Shown here piece after piece: positions 15,117 through 23,196 of a stretch of DNA of 64,000 bases (the first letter of the stretch is position 1; every line of letters starts with the position of its first letter). The DNA comes from Sphingomonas sp. (GTDB lineage Bacteria; Pseudomonadota; Alphaproteobacteria; Sphingomonadales; Sphingomonadaceae). The translations under genes were made by a program, and so were the position numbers. The stretch lies in the NCBI RefSeq assembly GCF_017304615.1, contig NZ_JAFKLZ010000003.1, positions 186,001-250,000 of the forward strand. Reading direction: 5' to 3'. The notes beneath the pieces were generated by a model. That model searched no databases. It worked only from the letters and a program-made list of their open reading frames with translations, and was not told the origin of the DNA.

Positions 15117-15617
15117 TCATTCGGCGGGTTCGAGCGCCTTGTCGTTGGCCAGTTGCTCGGCGAGGGCGGTGAGCGATTCGTCGGTGTTGCTTTCCTCGGT
15201 CAGCGTCTGGTCGAGGAGCGTCGCTGCATCGTCCAATCCGAGCATCGTCGCCCAACGCTTGAGCGTCCCATATCGTGCGATCTCATAATGCTCGACCGCC
15301 TGCGCGGCCGCGACCAGACCGGCGTCCAGCGCAGCCGTGCCCTTATAGTCGGACGCGATCTCGTCGCCTTCCTCAAGGATCCCCTCGATGGCATCGCATT
15401 TCTTGCCGCGTGCCGCCTTGCCGATCAGATCGAACACTCGCTCGAGCCGGTCGATCTGACCCTCGGTCTCGTCATAATGCTTGTCGAACGCCGCCTTGAG
15501 TTCCGGCAATTCGGCGGCCTTGCTCATCTTGGTCAGGCCCTTGAGGATCTTTTTCTCCGCGTAGTAAATGTCACGCAGCGTATCGTAGAACAGGTCGTTC
15601 AATGTCTTGTCGGTCAT
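15117..15617 (-). CDS. DUF892 / YciE-like ferritin-fold protein
   Basis: 166 residues, all helical, opening LNDLFYDTLRDIYYAEKKIL, the DUF892 (PF05974) signature. Metal-ligand candidates of the ferritin-like four-helix bundle are visible: E in YYAEKK, E and H in KHYDETEGQ, and E and H in AVEHYEIARY. YciE/YciF-type proteins are di-iron or manganese proteins induced by stress; the exact role is unknown. GAGGGAG lies 5-10 bases upstream of the ATG at 15617. It is monocistronic, between the DUF2807 pair and carD. Confidence 0.9.
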   Translation of the reverse strand: MTDKTLNDLFYDTLRDIYYAEKKILKGLTKMSKAAELPELKAAFDKHYDETEGQIDRLERVFDLIGKAARGKKCDAIEGILEEGDEIASDYKGTAALDAGLVAAAQAVEHYEIARYGTLKRWATMLGLDDAATLLDQTLTEESNTDESLTALAEQLANDKALEPAE

Positions 15618-15704
15618 TTTCCGGCTCCCTCTGATGAGAGGGAACAACCGTTTCCGACGGCCCCGTAGTTCCGCGAAATCGTGGTGATCTCGATCAACCA
15701 GACG

Positions 15705-15731
15705 AAAAAGGGCGGCCCCGCAGGACCGCCC
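15705..15731 (-). terminator. Intrinsic terminator of carD
   Basis: Hairpin GGGCGG (15710-15715) / CCGCCC (15726-15731), followed on the minus strand by TTTTT (15709-15705). A second perfect 11-bp hairpin (15792-15802 with 15806-15816) sits directly behind the carD stop and may be the processed 3' end. Confidence 0.7.
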
Positions 15732-15822
15732 TCTTACGCCAAGCCGTCAGACGGTCACGCTACGCGCGACCGCTGGCCGGGCTTGGCGAGTCTTCGGATT
15801 GCTGCGCAATCCGAAGCTTGCC

Positions 15823-16356
15823 TCAAGCCGGCACCTTGTCCTTGTTCCAGATCGCGGCGGCCTTGCGCAGGATGTCGAGGATCTTCTCCAGCGCGCCCTT
15901 TTCGTCGGTCTCTTCCATCGCCGCGAGTTCGCGGGCGAGGCGGCTGGCGGCCGCTTCGAAGATCTGGCGTTCGGAATAGCTCTGCTCGGGCTGGTCCTCG
16001 GCGCGGAACAGGTCGCGGACCACTTCGGCGATCGACACCAGGTCGCCCGAATTGATCTTCGCTTCATATTCCTGCGCGCGGCGCGACCACATGGTGCGCT
16101 TGACCTTGGGCTTGCCCTTCAGCGTCTCCATCGCTTCCTTCATCGTCTTGTCCGACGAAAGCTTGCGCATGCCGACGCTCTCGGCCTTGTTGGTCGGCAC
16201 GCGGAGCGTCATGCGCTCCTTTTCGAACCGGAGCACGTACAGCTCCAGCGTCATGCCCGCGATTTCCTGCTTCAGAAGCTCAACGACACGACCAACGCCG
16301 TGCTTGGGGTAAACAACGTAATCACCGACGTCGAAGGACAGCGCCTTGGCAGCCAT
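15823..16356 (-). CDS. carD: CarD-family transcriptional regulator
   Basis: 177 residues. The N-terminal Tudor-like RNA-polymerase-interacting domain is SFDVGDYVVYPKHGVGRV onward (residues 6-65); the C-terminal half is the helical DNA-binding domain with the conserved Trp (RTMWSRRAQEYEAKI). CarD/CdnL binds the RNA polymerase beta subunit and stabilises the open complex at rRNA and housekeeping promoters. The length equals the family's usual 160-180. It lies in the alphaproteobacterial order fdxA-carD, both on the minus strand but separated by a 418-base spacer with its own candidate promoter. Confidence 0.96.
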   Translation of the reverse strand: MAAKALSFDVGDYVVYPKHGVGRVVELLKQEIAGMTLELYVLRFEKERMTLRVPTNKAESVGMRKLSSDKTMKEAMETLKGKPKVKRTMWSRRAQEYEAKINSGDLVSIAEVVRDLFRAEDQPEQSYSERQIFEAAASRLARELAAMEETDEKGALEKILDILRKAAAIWNKDKVPA

Positions 16357-16497
16357 GTAACTTCAACCTTTCATTGGGAAGCGCCCTAATAACGCCGCAG
16401 CGCCCAACATGGCGCCGAACGTGGGCTGTTATGATGCGTGTGTCTCCACACGAGAGACTCAAGGAATGGCTCTCGTCTGCGCCTATTTAACAGAGTC

Positions 16498-16526
16498 GTA
16501 ATAAAATTACCAGTGCTGCGTTGCAA
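16498..16526 (-). promoter_or_regulatory. Candidate sigma-70-type promoter for carD
   Basis: On the minus strand TTGCAA (16526-16521) is followed after 17 bases by TATTAC (16503-16498), close to the consensus, with an AT-rich spacer end unusual in this GC-rich sequence. It would give a 5' leader of about 130 bases before carD. Confidence 0.4.
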
Positions 16527-16742
16527 ATTAGGACCGGTATGCTTCCCAATTGGCGGGTCGAGGCGATTAGCGGCGCTAATCGCCGCTTAGCGACGCGCCA
16601 CGGCCGGTGGGTCGCGAAGCGAACCCATCCGACGGCGGCTTTGCCGCCGGCGCGGCCTGATGATGTTGAGAATTGCCGCCGGCAAAGCCGTCGGCCGGAT
16701 CGGCTCAACGCCGTCCGCCGGCCGTGCTCTGCCGTACGGTGC

Positions 16743-16762
16743 CGATTAGCTAACGCTAATCG
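16743..16762. repeat. GATTAGC-type palindrome behind fdxA
   Basis: Arms cgattagc / gctaatcg (8 bp) with loop taac, 12 bases past the fdxA stop. Same form and same 3'-end position as the hairpin behind rpoZ (1286-1307). No T-run follows on either strand. Confidence 0.5.
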
Positions 16763-16774
16763 TCACGGCCGAGC

Positions 16775-17116
16775 TTAATCGCCTTGGCCGGGTTCCGCAG
16801 AAAAGTACTTGTCGTACTTGCCCTCTTCGCCCTTGTGCTCGTCGGCATCGGCGGGGGTCTGGTCGTTCTTGCGCGTGACGTTGGGCCATTGCGCGCTGAA
16901 CGTATTGTTGAGTTCCAGCCACTTTTCCAGCCCGCTCTCGGTGTCGGGCAGGATCGCCTCGGCCGGGCATTCCGGCTCGCACACGCCGCAATCGATGCAT
17001 TCGCTGGGGTTGATGACGAGCATGTTCTCGCCTTCGTAGAAGCAGTCGACCGGGCACACCTCGACGCAATCCATATACTTGCAGCGGATGCAGGCGTCGG
17101 TGACGACGTAAGTCAT
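16775..17116 (-). CDS. fdxA: Seven-iron ferredoxin FdxA
   Basis: 113 residues with the cysteine pattern of a [3Fe-4S][4Fe-4S] ferredoxin: C9, C17 and C50 for the 3Fe cluster, and C21, C40, C43 and C46 for the 4Fe cluster, plus extra C12 and C25. After residue 55 comes the charged, non-cluster C-terminal extension ([19 protein letters not shown]) typical of alphaproteobacterial FdxA. It is a low-potential electron carrier in the cytoplasm; its partners are not identified here. It sits downstream of the S4-domain gene and helicase on the same strand, a conserved arrangement. Confidence 0.96.
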   Translation of the reverse strand: MTYVVTDACIRCKYMDCVEVCPVDCFYEGENMLVINPSECIDCGVCEPECPAEAILPDTESGLEKWLELNNTFSAQWPNVTRKNDQTPADADEHKGEEGKYDKYFSAEPGQGD

Positions 17117-17237
17117 TTCGGGCTCCCCAACGGACGATTTCGGGCCGTGCTATGCCTGTGATTCGCACAGGTCAATCGATCCGGGCTTGATGCGAGACGT
17201 TCTTAAGTTGTGCCTGGTCTGTCGCGGGGCGGCACCG

Positions 17238-17498
17238 CTATTCACCGACTAGAAGTTCTTGGTAACACGCCTGCGCCTCGCTCGGCGGGCCGCGCCGGAT
17301 TGGGAGTATCTCGACCCGGATGGTGCGGACTTCGCCGTGGTGCGCGACGAAGGTCAGGATATTGCCGATACGGACGGCGGCGGCGGCGCGATCCACCGGG
17401 CGGCCGTCGATGCGGAAGCGGCCCCGTTCGACCAGGTCCTGCGCCAGGCTGCGCGTCTTCGCGAACCGCGCGAACCACAGGAACTTGTCGAGGCGCAT
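17238..17498 (-). CDS. S4-domain RNA-binding protein (HslR/Hsp15-like)
   Basis: 86 residues containing one S4 RNA-binding domain: MRLDKFLWFARFAKTRSLAQ at the start, then VERGRFRIDGRPVDR, the classic S4 loop. The related Hsp15 binds 50S subunits carrying stalled nascent chains. The tail after residue 60 is variable. The start at 17498 gives the conserved M-R-L-D-K N terminus; the longer open frame upstream runs into a repeat (17510-17589) and is not real. It lies between fdxA and the helicase gene and is probably transcribed with the helicase. Confidence 0.9.
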   Translation of the reverse strand: MRLDKFLWFARFAKTRSLAQDLVERGRFRIDGRPVDRAAAAVRIGNILTFVAHHGEVRTIRVEILPIRRGPPSEAQACYQELLVGE

Positions 17499-17509
17499 GG
17501 TGCCATAGG

Positions 17510-17589
17510 CGGTACCGGCCCGCTCCCCGTCCCGACCGCCCATCTAGGGTATCCTCTGGGTGGCCGGGAGGGGGAGCGGGCCGGCACCG
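17510..17589. repeat. REPIN-like palindrome, copy 2 (33-14-33)
   Basis: Imperfect inverted repeat with 33-base arms (17510-17542 and 17557-17589) and a 14-base loop, 80 bases in all, exactly the geometry of 12951-13030. Arms differ from copy 1 at a few positions, while the loop sequence is unrelated. It fills the gap between the helicase stop and the S4 gene start. Confidence 0.8.
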
Positions 17590-17604
17590 CGCAAGACAAA
17601 AACG

Positions 17605-20163
17605 TCATCCATTCAGCATGTCCGCCAGCACCGCGAAGGCGTTGTCCTTGCGCGGTGCGGCCGGTTTGGCGTTGGGGGTGAGGCCCTGCCACAGCCATTG
17701 CGGCCGTCCCTCGGCATCGGGCCGCGCGGTGCGGAAGCCGAGTTGCGCCATCAGCCGCGCCAGCGTGTCGGGTTGCAACCCGATCGAGGTCGCGAGCGCG
17801 GGATCGAGCGGGAAGGGCGCGCGGCCGGTCTTCGACTGTTGGAGCCGCGCGTCGTGCGCGGCGCGGGCGATGCGTTCGGCGAGATCGACGCGCACCGCCT
17901 GTTGGCCGAGCGGGCGGAAGCCGTGCGACAGGTCGCCGCCGGGCGCCCCCCTAGGTAGCACCGTCGCGCCCTCGCGCGGACCGTCGCCGAGCCCCATCAG
18001 CATCCGCCGCCACCCCGCCGCCTGCGGCTTGAGCAAGCCGGGCGCGAACAGGTCGAGCGTGCCGATCGTCACGCCGATCTTCGCGAGCCGCTTGCGCGCG
18101 GGCGGATCGAGCGCCTCGACTTGCCGCCCGATCGCGCGGCGGGGGAGGAGGCCGCCCGCTTCGAGCAACGTGCCAGCGATCGCCCGGAGCGGCGCGCCCG
18201 CGGCGGGATCGCGCAGGATTGCGTCGAGTTGCACGAACACCGGGAGCTGTCGTGCGATCTGGCCCGTCAGCCAAGCGTCGAGACGCGCCTGAACCGGCTT
18301 GCGCACCGCCGGGTCGAGCGCCGCGACGGAGCGGTCGAGCACCACGCGGGGCTGGGCAAGGCTGGGGCCGGGCGCGATGTGCGCTACGGGATACCCGCGC
18401 CACACCACCTCCGTTCGTCCTGAGCCTGTCCAAGCACGTGGGGAGCGAGGTTCACCCGCAACACGCCCTTCGACAGGCTCAGGGCGAACGGCAATGGAGA
18501 AGGCGTCATCCCCCGACCCCGCCAATTCCCCCGCTCGCCGCGCCAGTTCCGCGCCCAGCCGCTTATCGGCCGCCGCCAGCAACAGGCGCTTGTCAGCCGC
18601 GCGCGCATTCGGTGCGACGGTAAAGCTAAATCCCGCCAGCGTCCCGATCGGGTGATCCTCGACCAGCACCTCGCCCTGCTCGCCGATCACGACGGGCAAC
18701 GCGCCGGCGTCCTTGCCGATCTGGCGCATCAGCACCGTGGTGCGCTTGTCGACGAAGCGCTGCGTCAGGCTGGTGTGGAGCGCATCCGACAGCCGCTCCT
18801 CGACCTCGCCGGCGCGCGCCGCCCAGTGCGCCGGATCGGCCAGCCAGTCGCTGCGGTGCGCGATATAGGCCCAGGTGCGGATCGCCGCGATGCGGCCCGC
18901 GATCGTCTCGACATCGCCCGTCACGTCGTCGAGCCGCGCGACTTCGCTCGCGAACCATGGCGCGGGGATCCGCCCGTTGCCCTCGCTCAGGTGCTGGAAC
19001 ACACGCGATACCAGCCGCGTATGCGGCTCCGCGCCGAGCTTGCGGAAATCGGGCACGCCGCATGCCGCCCATAATCGTGCGGCCATCGCGGGCGATCGCG
19101 CGCGGTCGCGCACCCAATTCTCCTCGGTCAACCGCTTGAGTACGCCGAGATCGACCGCAGGCGGCGCGGCGCGGAGCGCGGGGTGGGCGGGCCGGGTCTC
19201 CAGGCTCGCGATCAGCGCGTCGATCGAACCGAGATCCGGCTCACCCTCGCGCCAATAGAGGAAATCTAGCGCGGGAAAGCGATGCTCCTCGATCGCGTAC
19301 ACTTCCTCCGGGGTGAACGCGCCGGGGCCTTCCTCGCTCAGCGACCCGAACGTCCCGTCCTTCTGGTGCCGCCCGGCGCGCCCGGCGATCTGCGCCATTT
19401 CGCTCACCGTCAGGCGTCGCTGGCGCTGACCGTCGAACTTGGACAGGCTGGCGAACGCGACGTGGCTGACGTCCATGTTCAGCCCCATCCCGATCGCGTC
19501 GGTCGCGACCAGATAATCGACCTCGCCCGCCTGGAACATCGCAACCTGCGCGTTGCGCGTGCGAGGGCTCAGCGCGCCCATCACCACCGCCGCGCCGCCC
19601 CGCAGCCGCCGGATCATCTCCGCGACGGCATAGACTTCCTCGGCGCTGAACGCGACGATCGCGGATCGCTTGGGCAGCCGCGACAGCTTTTTCGCCCCTG
19701 CATAGCTCAGCGTCGAGAAGCGCGGGCGGTTGACGATCTCCGCGTCGGGGACCAGCGCCTTGATCATCGGCTTCAGCGTTTCGGAGCCGAGGATCATCGT
19801 CTCGGCCCGGCCCCGCGCGCGGAGCAGCCGGTCGGTGAAGACATGCCCCCGCTCCGGATCGGCACCGAGTTGCGCCTCGTCCAACGCCACGAACGACACA
19901 TCCCGATCGGTCGGCATGCTTTCCGCCGTGCACAGGAACCAGCGTGCATCGGGCGGGACGATGCGCTCCTCGCCGGTCATCAGCGCGACGCTGTCCTTGC
20001 CCTTGATCGCGACCACCCGGTCATAGACCTCGCGCGCCAGCAAGCGCAGCGGAAAGCCGATCATCCCGCTCGAATGCCCGCACATCCGCTCGATGGCCAA
20101 GTGCGTCTTGCCGGTGTTGGTGGGCCCGAGCACAGCGGTGACCGGGTTACTGTACGCGCTCAT
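17605..20163 (-). CDS. SUV3-like DEAQ-box RNA helicase
   Basis: 852 residues. Walker A is GPTNTGKTH at residues 13-21, motif II is LDEAQ near 105, and motif VI is AQIAGRAGRH; together with the GSETLKP and IGMGLNMD stretches this is the SUV3/mitochondrial-degradosome helicase type found across alphaproteobacteria. The C-terminal third is a variable helical region. Residues about 558-585 (RPEPVEGRVAG...) are encoded by an 81-base palindromic repeat inserted in frame (18411-18491). The start at 20163 (MSAYSNPVTAVLGPTN) was chosen over one five codons upstream because the nucleotide motif then sits at the family's usual position; neither has a clear SD. Confidence 0.9.
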   Translation of the reverse strand: MSAYSNPVTAVLGPTNTGKTHLAIERMCGHSSGMIGFPLRLLAREVYDRVVAIKGKDSVALMTGEERIVPPDARWFLCTAESMPTDRDVSFVALDEAQLGADPERGHVFTDRLLRARGRAETMILGSETLKPMIKALVPDAEIVNRPRFSTLSYAGAKKLSRLPKRSAIVAFSAEEVYAVAEMIRRLRGGAAVVMGALSPRTRNAQVAMFQAGEVDYLVATDAIGMGLNMDVSHVAFASLSKFDGQRQRRLTVSEMAQIAGRAGRHQKDGTFGSLSEEGPGAFTPEEVYAIEEHRFPALDFLYWREGEPDLGSIDALIASLETRPAHPALRAAPPAVDLGVLKRLTEENWVRDRARSPAMAARLWAACGVPDFRKLGAEPHTRLVSRVFQHLSEGNGRIPAPWFASEVARLDDVTGDVETIAGRIAAIRTWAYIAHRSDWLADPAHWAARAGEVEERLSDALHTSLTQRFVDKRTTVLMRQIGKDAGALPVVIGEQGEVLVEDHPIGTLAGFSFTVAPNARAADKRLLLAAADKRLGAELARRAGELAGSGDDAFSIAVRPEPVEGRVAGEPRSPRAWTGSGRTEVVWRGYPVAHIAPGPSLAQPRVVLDRSVAALDPAVRKPVQARLDAWLTGQIARQLPVFVQLDAILRDPAAGAPLRAIAGTLLEAGGLLPRRAIGRQVEALDPPARKRLAKIGVTIGTLDLFAPGLLKPQAAGWRRMLMGLGDGPREGATVLPRGAPGGDLSHGFRPLGQQAVRVDLAERIARAAHDARLQQSKTGRAPFPLDPALATSIGLQPDTLARLMAQLGFRTARPDAEGRPQWLWQGLTPNAKPAAPRKDNAFAVLADMLNG
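18411..18491. repeat. Palindromic repeat (24-bp arms) inside helicase gene
   Basis: Arms 18411-18434 and 18468-18491 are inverted copies with two mismatches; the core is cttcgacaggctcagggcga. The same family occurs at 49501-49567 between etfA and etfB. Its length (81, a multiple of 3) and phase keep the helicase frame open, adding about 27 residues on the minus strand. Confidence 0.85.
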
Positions 20164-20411
20164 TACGCGGGGTAACATCGGCGCGGACGGACCGGTAAGC
20201 AACCCGCCGTGCGATAGAAAACTCCGCCTCGATTCACGTACCTTTAAACGGGTCTCGCCTGTCCCATTCACCTGTCCCTCGCGCTGCACGGTTTGCCGCA
20301 GGGAGGTGCGCATATGGCGGCCTTTAAATTGACATTAACCAGCCGGCCCCACAGTGCTGGCCGCCTGCGCCGGGGGTGGATCGGCGATACGGTTCGAGGA
20401 CGTTTTTCGCC

Positions 20412-21899
20412 GTGTATTTGCGCAACGACCAGTTCGATTCCGCGGGCGGCAGCGCCGCGCGCGCGACCGAGTTGGTCTTGCTGCCCCAACCGGCCCGGCT
20501 CGACCGCATCCGCCACGCCATCGAAAGCATCGACTGGACGCCCGATCTCGGCGCGCGGATCGGATCGCGCGATTGGTTCCGCGGGGCCGCGACCTGCGCC
20601 GCCTTGCTGGGCGCGACCTGGGCGCTGTCGCCCGGTTTCGCGCGTCCGATCGTCGGTGACACGCCCGCGGCGCTGAAGGGGCAGGCCTGGGACAATGCCC
20701 GCGCGCAAGGCATCGCGCCGCTCGCCTGGGGTGCCGATACCGGCCAGCGGATGGCAGCGAACGACCTCGTACGTCCGCTGGGCGAAACGCCCGACCGCCC
20801 GCATCTGCCCTTTTCCTCGGCGATGAGCGACGGCGACAGCCTCGCCGCGTTGCTGCGTCGCGCGGGGACGGCGAAGGCCGACATTGCGGCGATTGCCGAT
20901 CTGGTCGGCGGCACGATGGGGCTGGACGACATCCGTCCCGGCACCCGCTTCGAAGGCGTGCTCGGCCCGCGCGCCAAGAAGTCCGACCCGCGTCCGATCG
21001 AAAGCCTCAGCTTCCAGCCGGCGTTCGATTTCCGCCTGACCATCACGCGCACCGCCAACGGCCTGTCGATGCAGCGCCAGTCGATCGCGGTCGACGACAC
21101 GCCGCTCCGCATCCAGGGACTGGCGGGTGCGAGCCTCTACAAATCGCTGCGCGCCGCGGGCGTGCCGTCCAAGGCCGCCGCGGATTACCTGAAGGCGATC
21201 GCGACGCGCATCTCGGTCGGCGGCGAAGTCACTGCGGGCGACCCGTTCGACATCATCCTGAAGCAACGTCGCGCCGCGACCGGCGAGGTCGAAGTGGGCG
21301 ACATCCTGTTCGCCGGACTCGATATGGGTAACCGCAAGATCCAGCTCGTCAAATGGGCGGGGCAGGACAGCGGCGACGCGGACAGCGGCAGCTGGTACGA
21401 CGCCAACGGCCAGACGCGGCGCGAAGGGTTCGCCGGACTGCCCTGCGGCGGGCGCGTCAGCTCGTCGTTCGGCATGCGGCTTCACCCGATCCTCGGCTAT
21501 TACCGCATGCACAAGGGTATCGACGTCGCCTGTGCGTACGGCTCGCCGGTCTATGCCGTCATCGACGGCACCGTCGATTATGCCGGCTACAAGGGCGGCT
21601 ACGGCCAGTATATCGGCATCAATGGCCCCGGCGGGGTCGGCACCGGCTACGGCCATCTCAGCCGCATCGCGGTGCGTTCGGGCACCCACGTGTCGCGCGG
21701 CCAGATTGTAGGCTATTCGGGCAATTCGGGCCTGTCGACCGGTCCGCACCTGCACTTCGAGACCTACCGCTACGGCGCCACGGTCAACCCGCGCGGCTTC
21801 TCCTTCTCGTCGATGGCGGCACTCAGCGGCAGCGCGCTGCGCGCGTTCAAGGCGAAGGTCGCGGAATTGCTGGCGGTGAAGGTGGGGACGACGCGGTAG
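20412..21899 (+). CDS. M23-family metallopeptidase, membrane-anchored (putative murein hydrolase)
   Basis: 495 residues. An N-terminal cytoplasmic stretch is followed by one hydrophobic segment (TCAALLGATWALSPGF), which would place the rest in the periplasm. The C-terminal LytM/M23 domain is intact: H367-K-G-I-D371 and H446-L-H448 supply the zinc ligands and the general base. The middle region, with a DSLAALLRRAG-type helix, resembles the OapA/LysM-like segment of MepM relatives, which cut peptidoglycan cross-links during growth. The start is uncertain: GTG 20412 has GAGGA 13 bases upstream, and a GTG at 20376 would add 12 residues. It is divergent from the helicase gene. Confidence 0.87.
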   Translation: MYLRNDQFDSAGGSAARATELVLLPQPARLDRIRHAIESIDWTPDLGARIGSRDWFRGAATCAALLGATWALSPGFARPIVGDTPAALKGQAWDNARAQGIAPLAWGADTGQRMAANDLVRPLGETPDRPHLPFSSAMSDGDSLAALLRRAGTAKADIAAIADLVGGTMGLDDIRPGTRFEGVLGPRAKKSDPRPIESLSFQPAFDFRLTITRTANGLSMQRQSIAVDDTPLRIQGLAGASLYKSLRAAGVPSKAAADYLKAIATRISVGGEVTAGDPFDIILKQRRAATGEVEVGDILFAGLDMGNRKIQLVKWAGQDSGDADSGSWYDANGQTRREGFAGLPCGGRVSSSFGMRLHPILGYYRMHKGIDVACAYGSPVYAVIDGTVDYAGYKGGYGQYIGINGPGGVGTGYGHLSRIAVRSGTHVSRGQIVGYSGNSGLSTGPHLHFETYRYGATVNPRGFSFSSMAALSGSALRAFKAKVAELLAVKVGTTR

Positions 21900-21952
21900 T
21901 CGCAAGTCGGCTAAGGGTCGAAGCCGACCCGAGGCATATGACTGCAATCGGC

Positions 21953-21986
21953 AAAAAAAGGGGCGCCGGTTTGCGAACCAGCGCCC
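21953..21986 (-). terminator. Intrinsic terminator of the PEP-CTERM gene
   Basis: Stem GGGCGC (21961-21966) / GCGCCC (21981-21986), extended by GGTT/AACC past one mismatch. On the minus strand it runs into seven T (21959-21953), 21 bases past the stop at 22008. Confidence 0.8.
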
Positions 21987-22007
21987 TCAATAGTGCCGGC
22001 GGGAGCG

Positions 22008-23063
22008 TCAGGCGAAGCGGATGCGCGTGGCGGCCCCGGAACGACGGCGCAGCGCACCACCCACGAAGCCGAAGCCCATCAGCATCATCGCCCAGGTCGC
22101 CGGTTCGGGAACGCCGGCAACCGGCTGCTGATTACGTCCCGAAAACAGCGTCCCCGACGCTGACGTGAAGCTCAGCCCCGTCGGCAGCGGGTCGAAATTG
22201 AAGGCGCTGGTGTTGCCGAAGTCGCAGGTCGAGCCGCTCACGCGGCAGGTAAGATCGAGCGAGAGCGTAAAGCCCAGGCTCGATTGGCCGACGGGAATGG
22301 ATATGAGCGTGCTGATTCCGCCGCCGAACGGGCCGCTCACCGGATTGCCGAAGCTGGTGATGTCGAAGTCCGAAGAATTGCCGGCAAAGAACCACTGCTG
22401 GTCGAAAAATCCGTCGGCCCAGCCCCGGCTGAGGCCGTAGCCGCCAACCCCAAAACCGCTATTGGCGAAGGTTATGTTCGACGATGGAGAGTTGAGCGCC
22501 AGATAGACGTTTGCGTTGTCGAAATTGTTGTTCTGGCCGTTCGTGAACTGGCCGTCGAACGAATAGCCGATCCGCAGATTGATCGCCGACCCCGTCGTGT
22601 TGTTGAAGGTCACGATGTCGCTGATCGTCGACAGTACGAAGCCTTGGCCGGTGTTCGGCGTGGGATTGGATGCGAATGCCTTGACGGTCCCATCTGCGAG
22701 GCTGGCGGTTCCGCGCGCGACGGAGCTGGCGTTCGATGTTGTAATCGTGCCGTTGGTCCAGCCGTTGTCGGACCAGCTTGTGGATGCCGTACCCGCCTCG
22801 GAAACGCCGGTATTGGGAACGTCCTCCCGGCCGTTGATAATGGACGCGCGGGCGCCAGTGATTTGGCCACCGCCCCCCGGGAAACCGCTGACCGACGACG
22901 CCACGCAGGAGCGCGGATTGACGGCAACGATGTTGCCATTCGCCGAGCCGACGCAGCTGTTATAGGCCGGAGGAGCGGTCGGGCCGCTCTGGGCCGACGC
23001 CGGCATGGCGGCGATAAAGGCTGTGCCCGCGACGGCGGCGGCAAGCAGAGTTCTGATAGTCAC
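22008..23063 (-). CDS. Exported PEP-CTERM (PEPxxWA type) surface protein
   Basis: 351 residues. It has a Sec signal peptide (about residues 1-24, ending PASAQ) and a beta-rich, Asn/Ser/Gly-rich body with two cysteine pairs. The C terminus is a sorting signal: VPEPATWAMMLMGFGFVGGA followed by RRR. This tripartite tail (PEP motif, hydrophobic span, arginines) marks substrates of exosortase-type transpeptidases that remodel proteins at the outer surface, often in exopolysaccharide producers. No exosortase is in the window. The body has no recognised domain. It is transcribed alone, with a terminator behind it. Confidence 0.85.
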   Translation of the reverse strand: MTIRTLLAAAVAGTAFIAAMPASAQSGPTAPPAYNSCVGSANGNIVAVNPRSCVASSVSGFPGGGGQITGARASIINGREDVPNTGVSEAGTASTSWSDNGWTNGTITTSNASSVARGTASLADGTVKAFASNPTPNTGQGFVLSTISDIVTFNNTTGSAINLRIGYSFDGQFTNGQNNNFDNANVYLALNSPSSNITFANSGFGVGGYGLSRGWADGFFDQQWFFAGNSSDFDITSFGNPVSGPFGGGISTLISIPVGQSSLGFTLSLDLTCRVSGSTCDFGNTSAFNFDPLPTGLSFTSASGTLFSGRNQQPVAGVPEPATWAMMLMGFGFVGGALRRRSGAATRIRFA

Positions 23064-23114
23064 GTTTACCCTCCCGTTGATTGGTCCAATGCAACAGAAG
23101 GCGGGAGCGCGATA

Positions 23115-23142
23115 AAAAGGGGGCCACGCAAAATCGCGTGGC
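23115..23142 (-). terminator. Intrinsic terminator of the HerA-like gene
   Basis: Stem GCCACGC (23123-23129) / GCGTGGC (23136-23142), followed on the minus strand by CCCC and TTTTT (23119-23115), 55 bases beyond the stop at 23197. Confidence 0.65.
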
Positions 23143-23196
23143 GATCAATTAGTTCGGATTCGGACCTCGCAAAGGCGAGACCGGCTGGGGTGTGGC

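Larger units (their letters stand above)
16357..16774. other. Intergenic spacer between fdxA and carD with palindromes
   Basis: 418 bases with no gene. It contains the candidate carD promoter (16498-16526), a GATTAGC-type hairpin with 10-bp arms at 16562-16584, a cluster of mutually inverted gccgccggcaaagccgtcgg-type segments between about 16630 and 16695, and a further GATTAGC hairpin at 16743-16762 behind fdxA. The composition is that of a non-coding, repeat-rich mRNA end. Confidence 0.6.

Noticed and set aside
20268-21947. 559-codon minus-strand frame opposite the M23 peptidase gene
   Set aside because: Antisense shadow: Arg/Ala/Asp-rich with no domain, while the plus strand encodes intact M23 zinc motifs.
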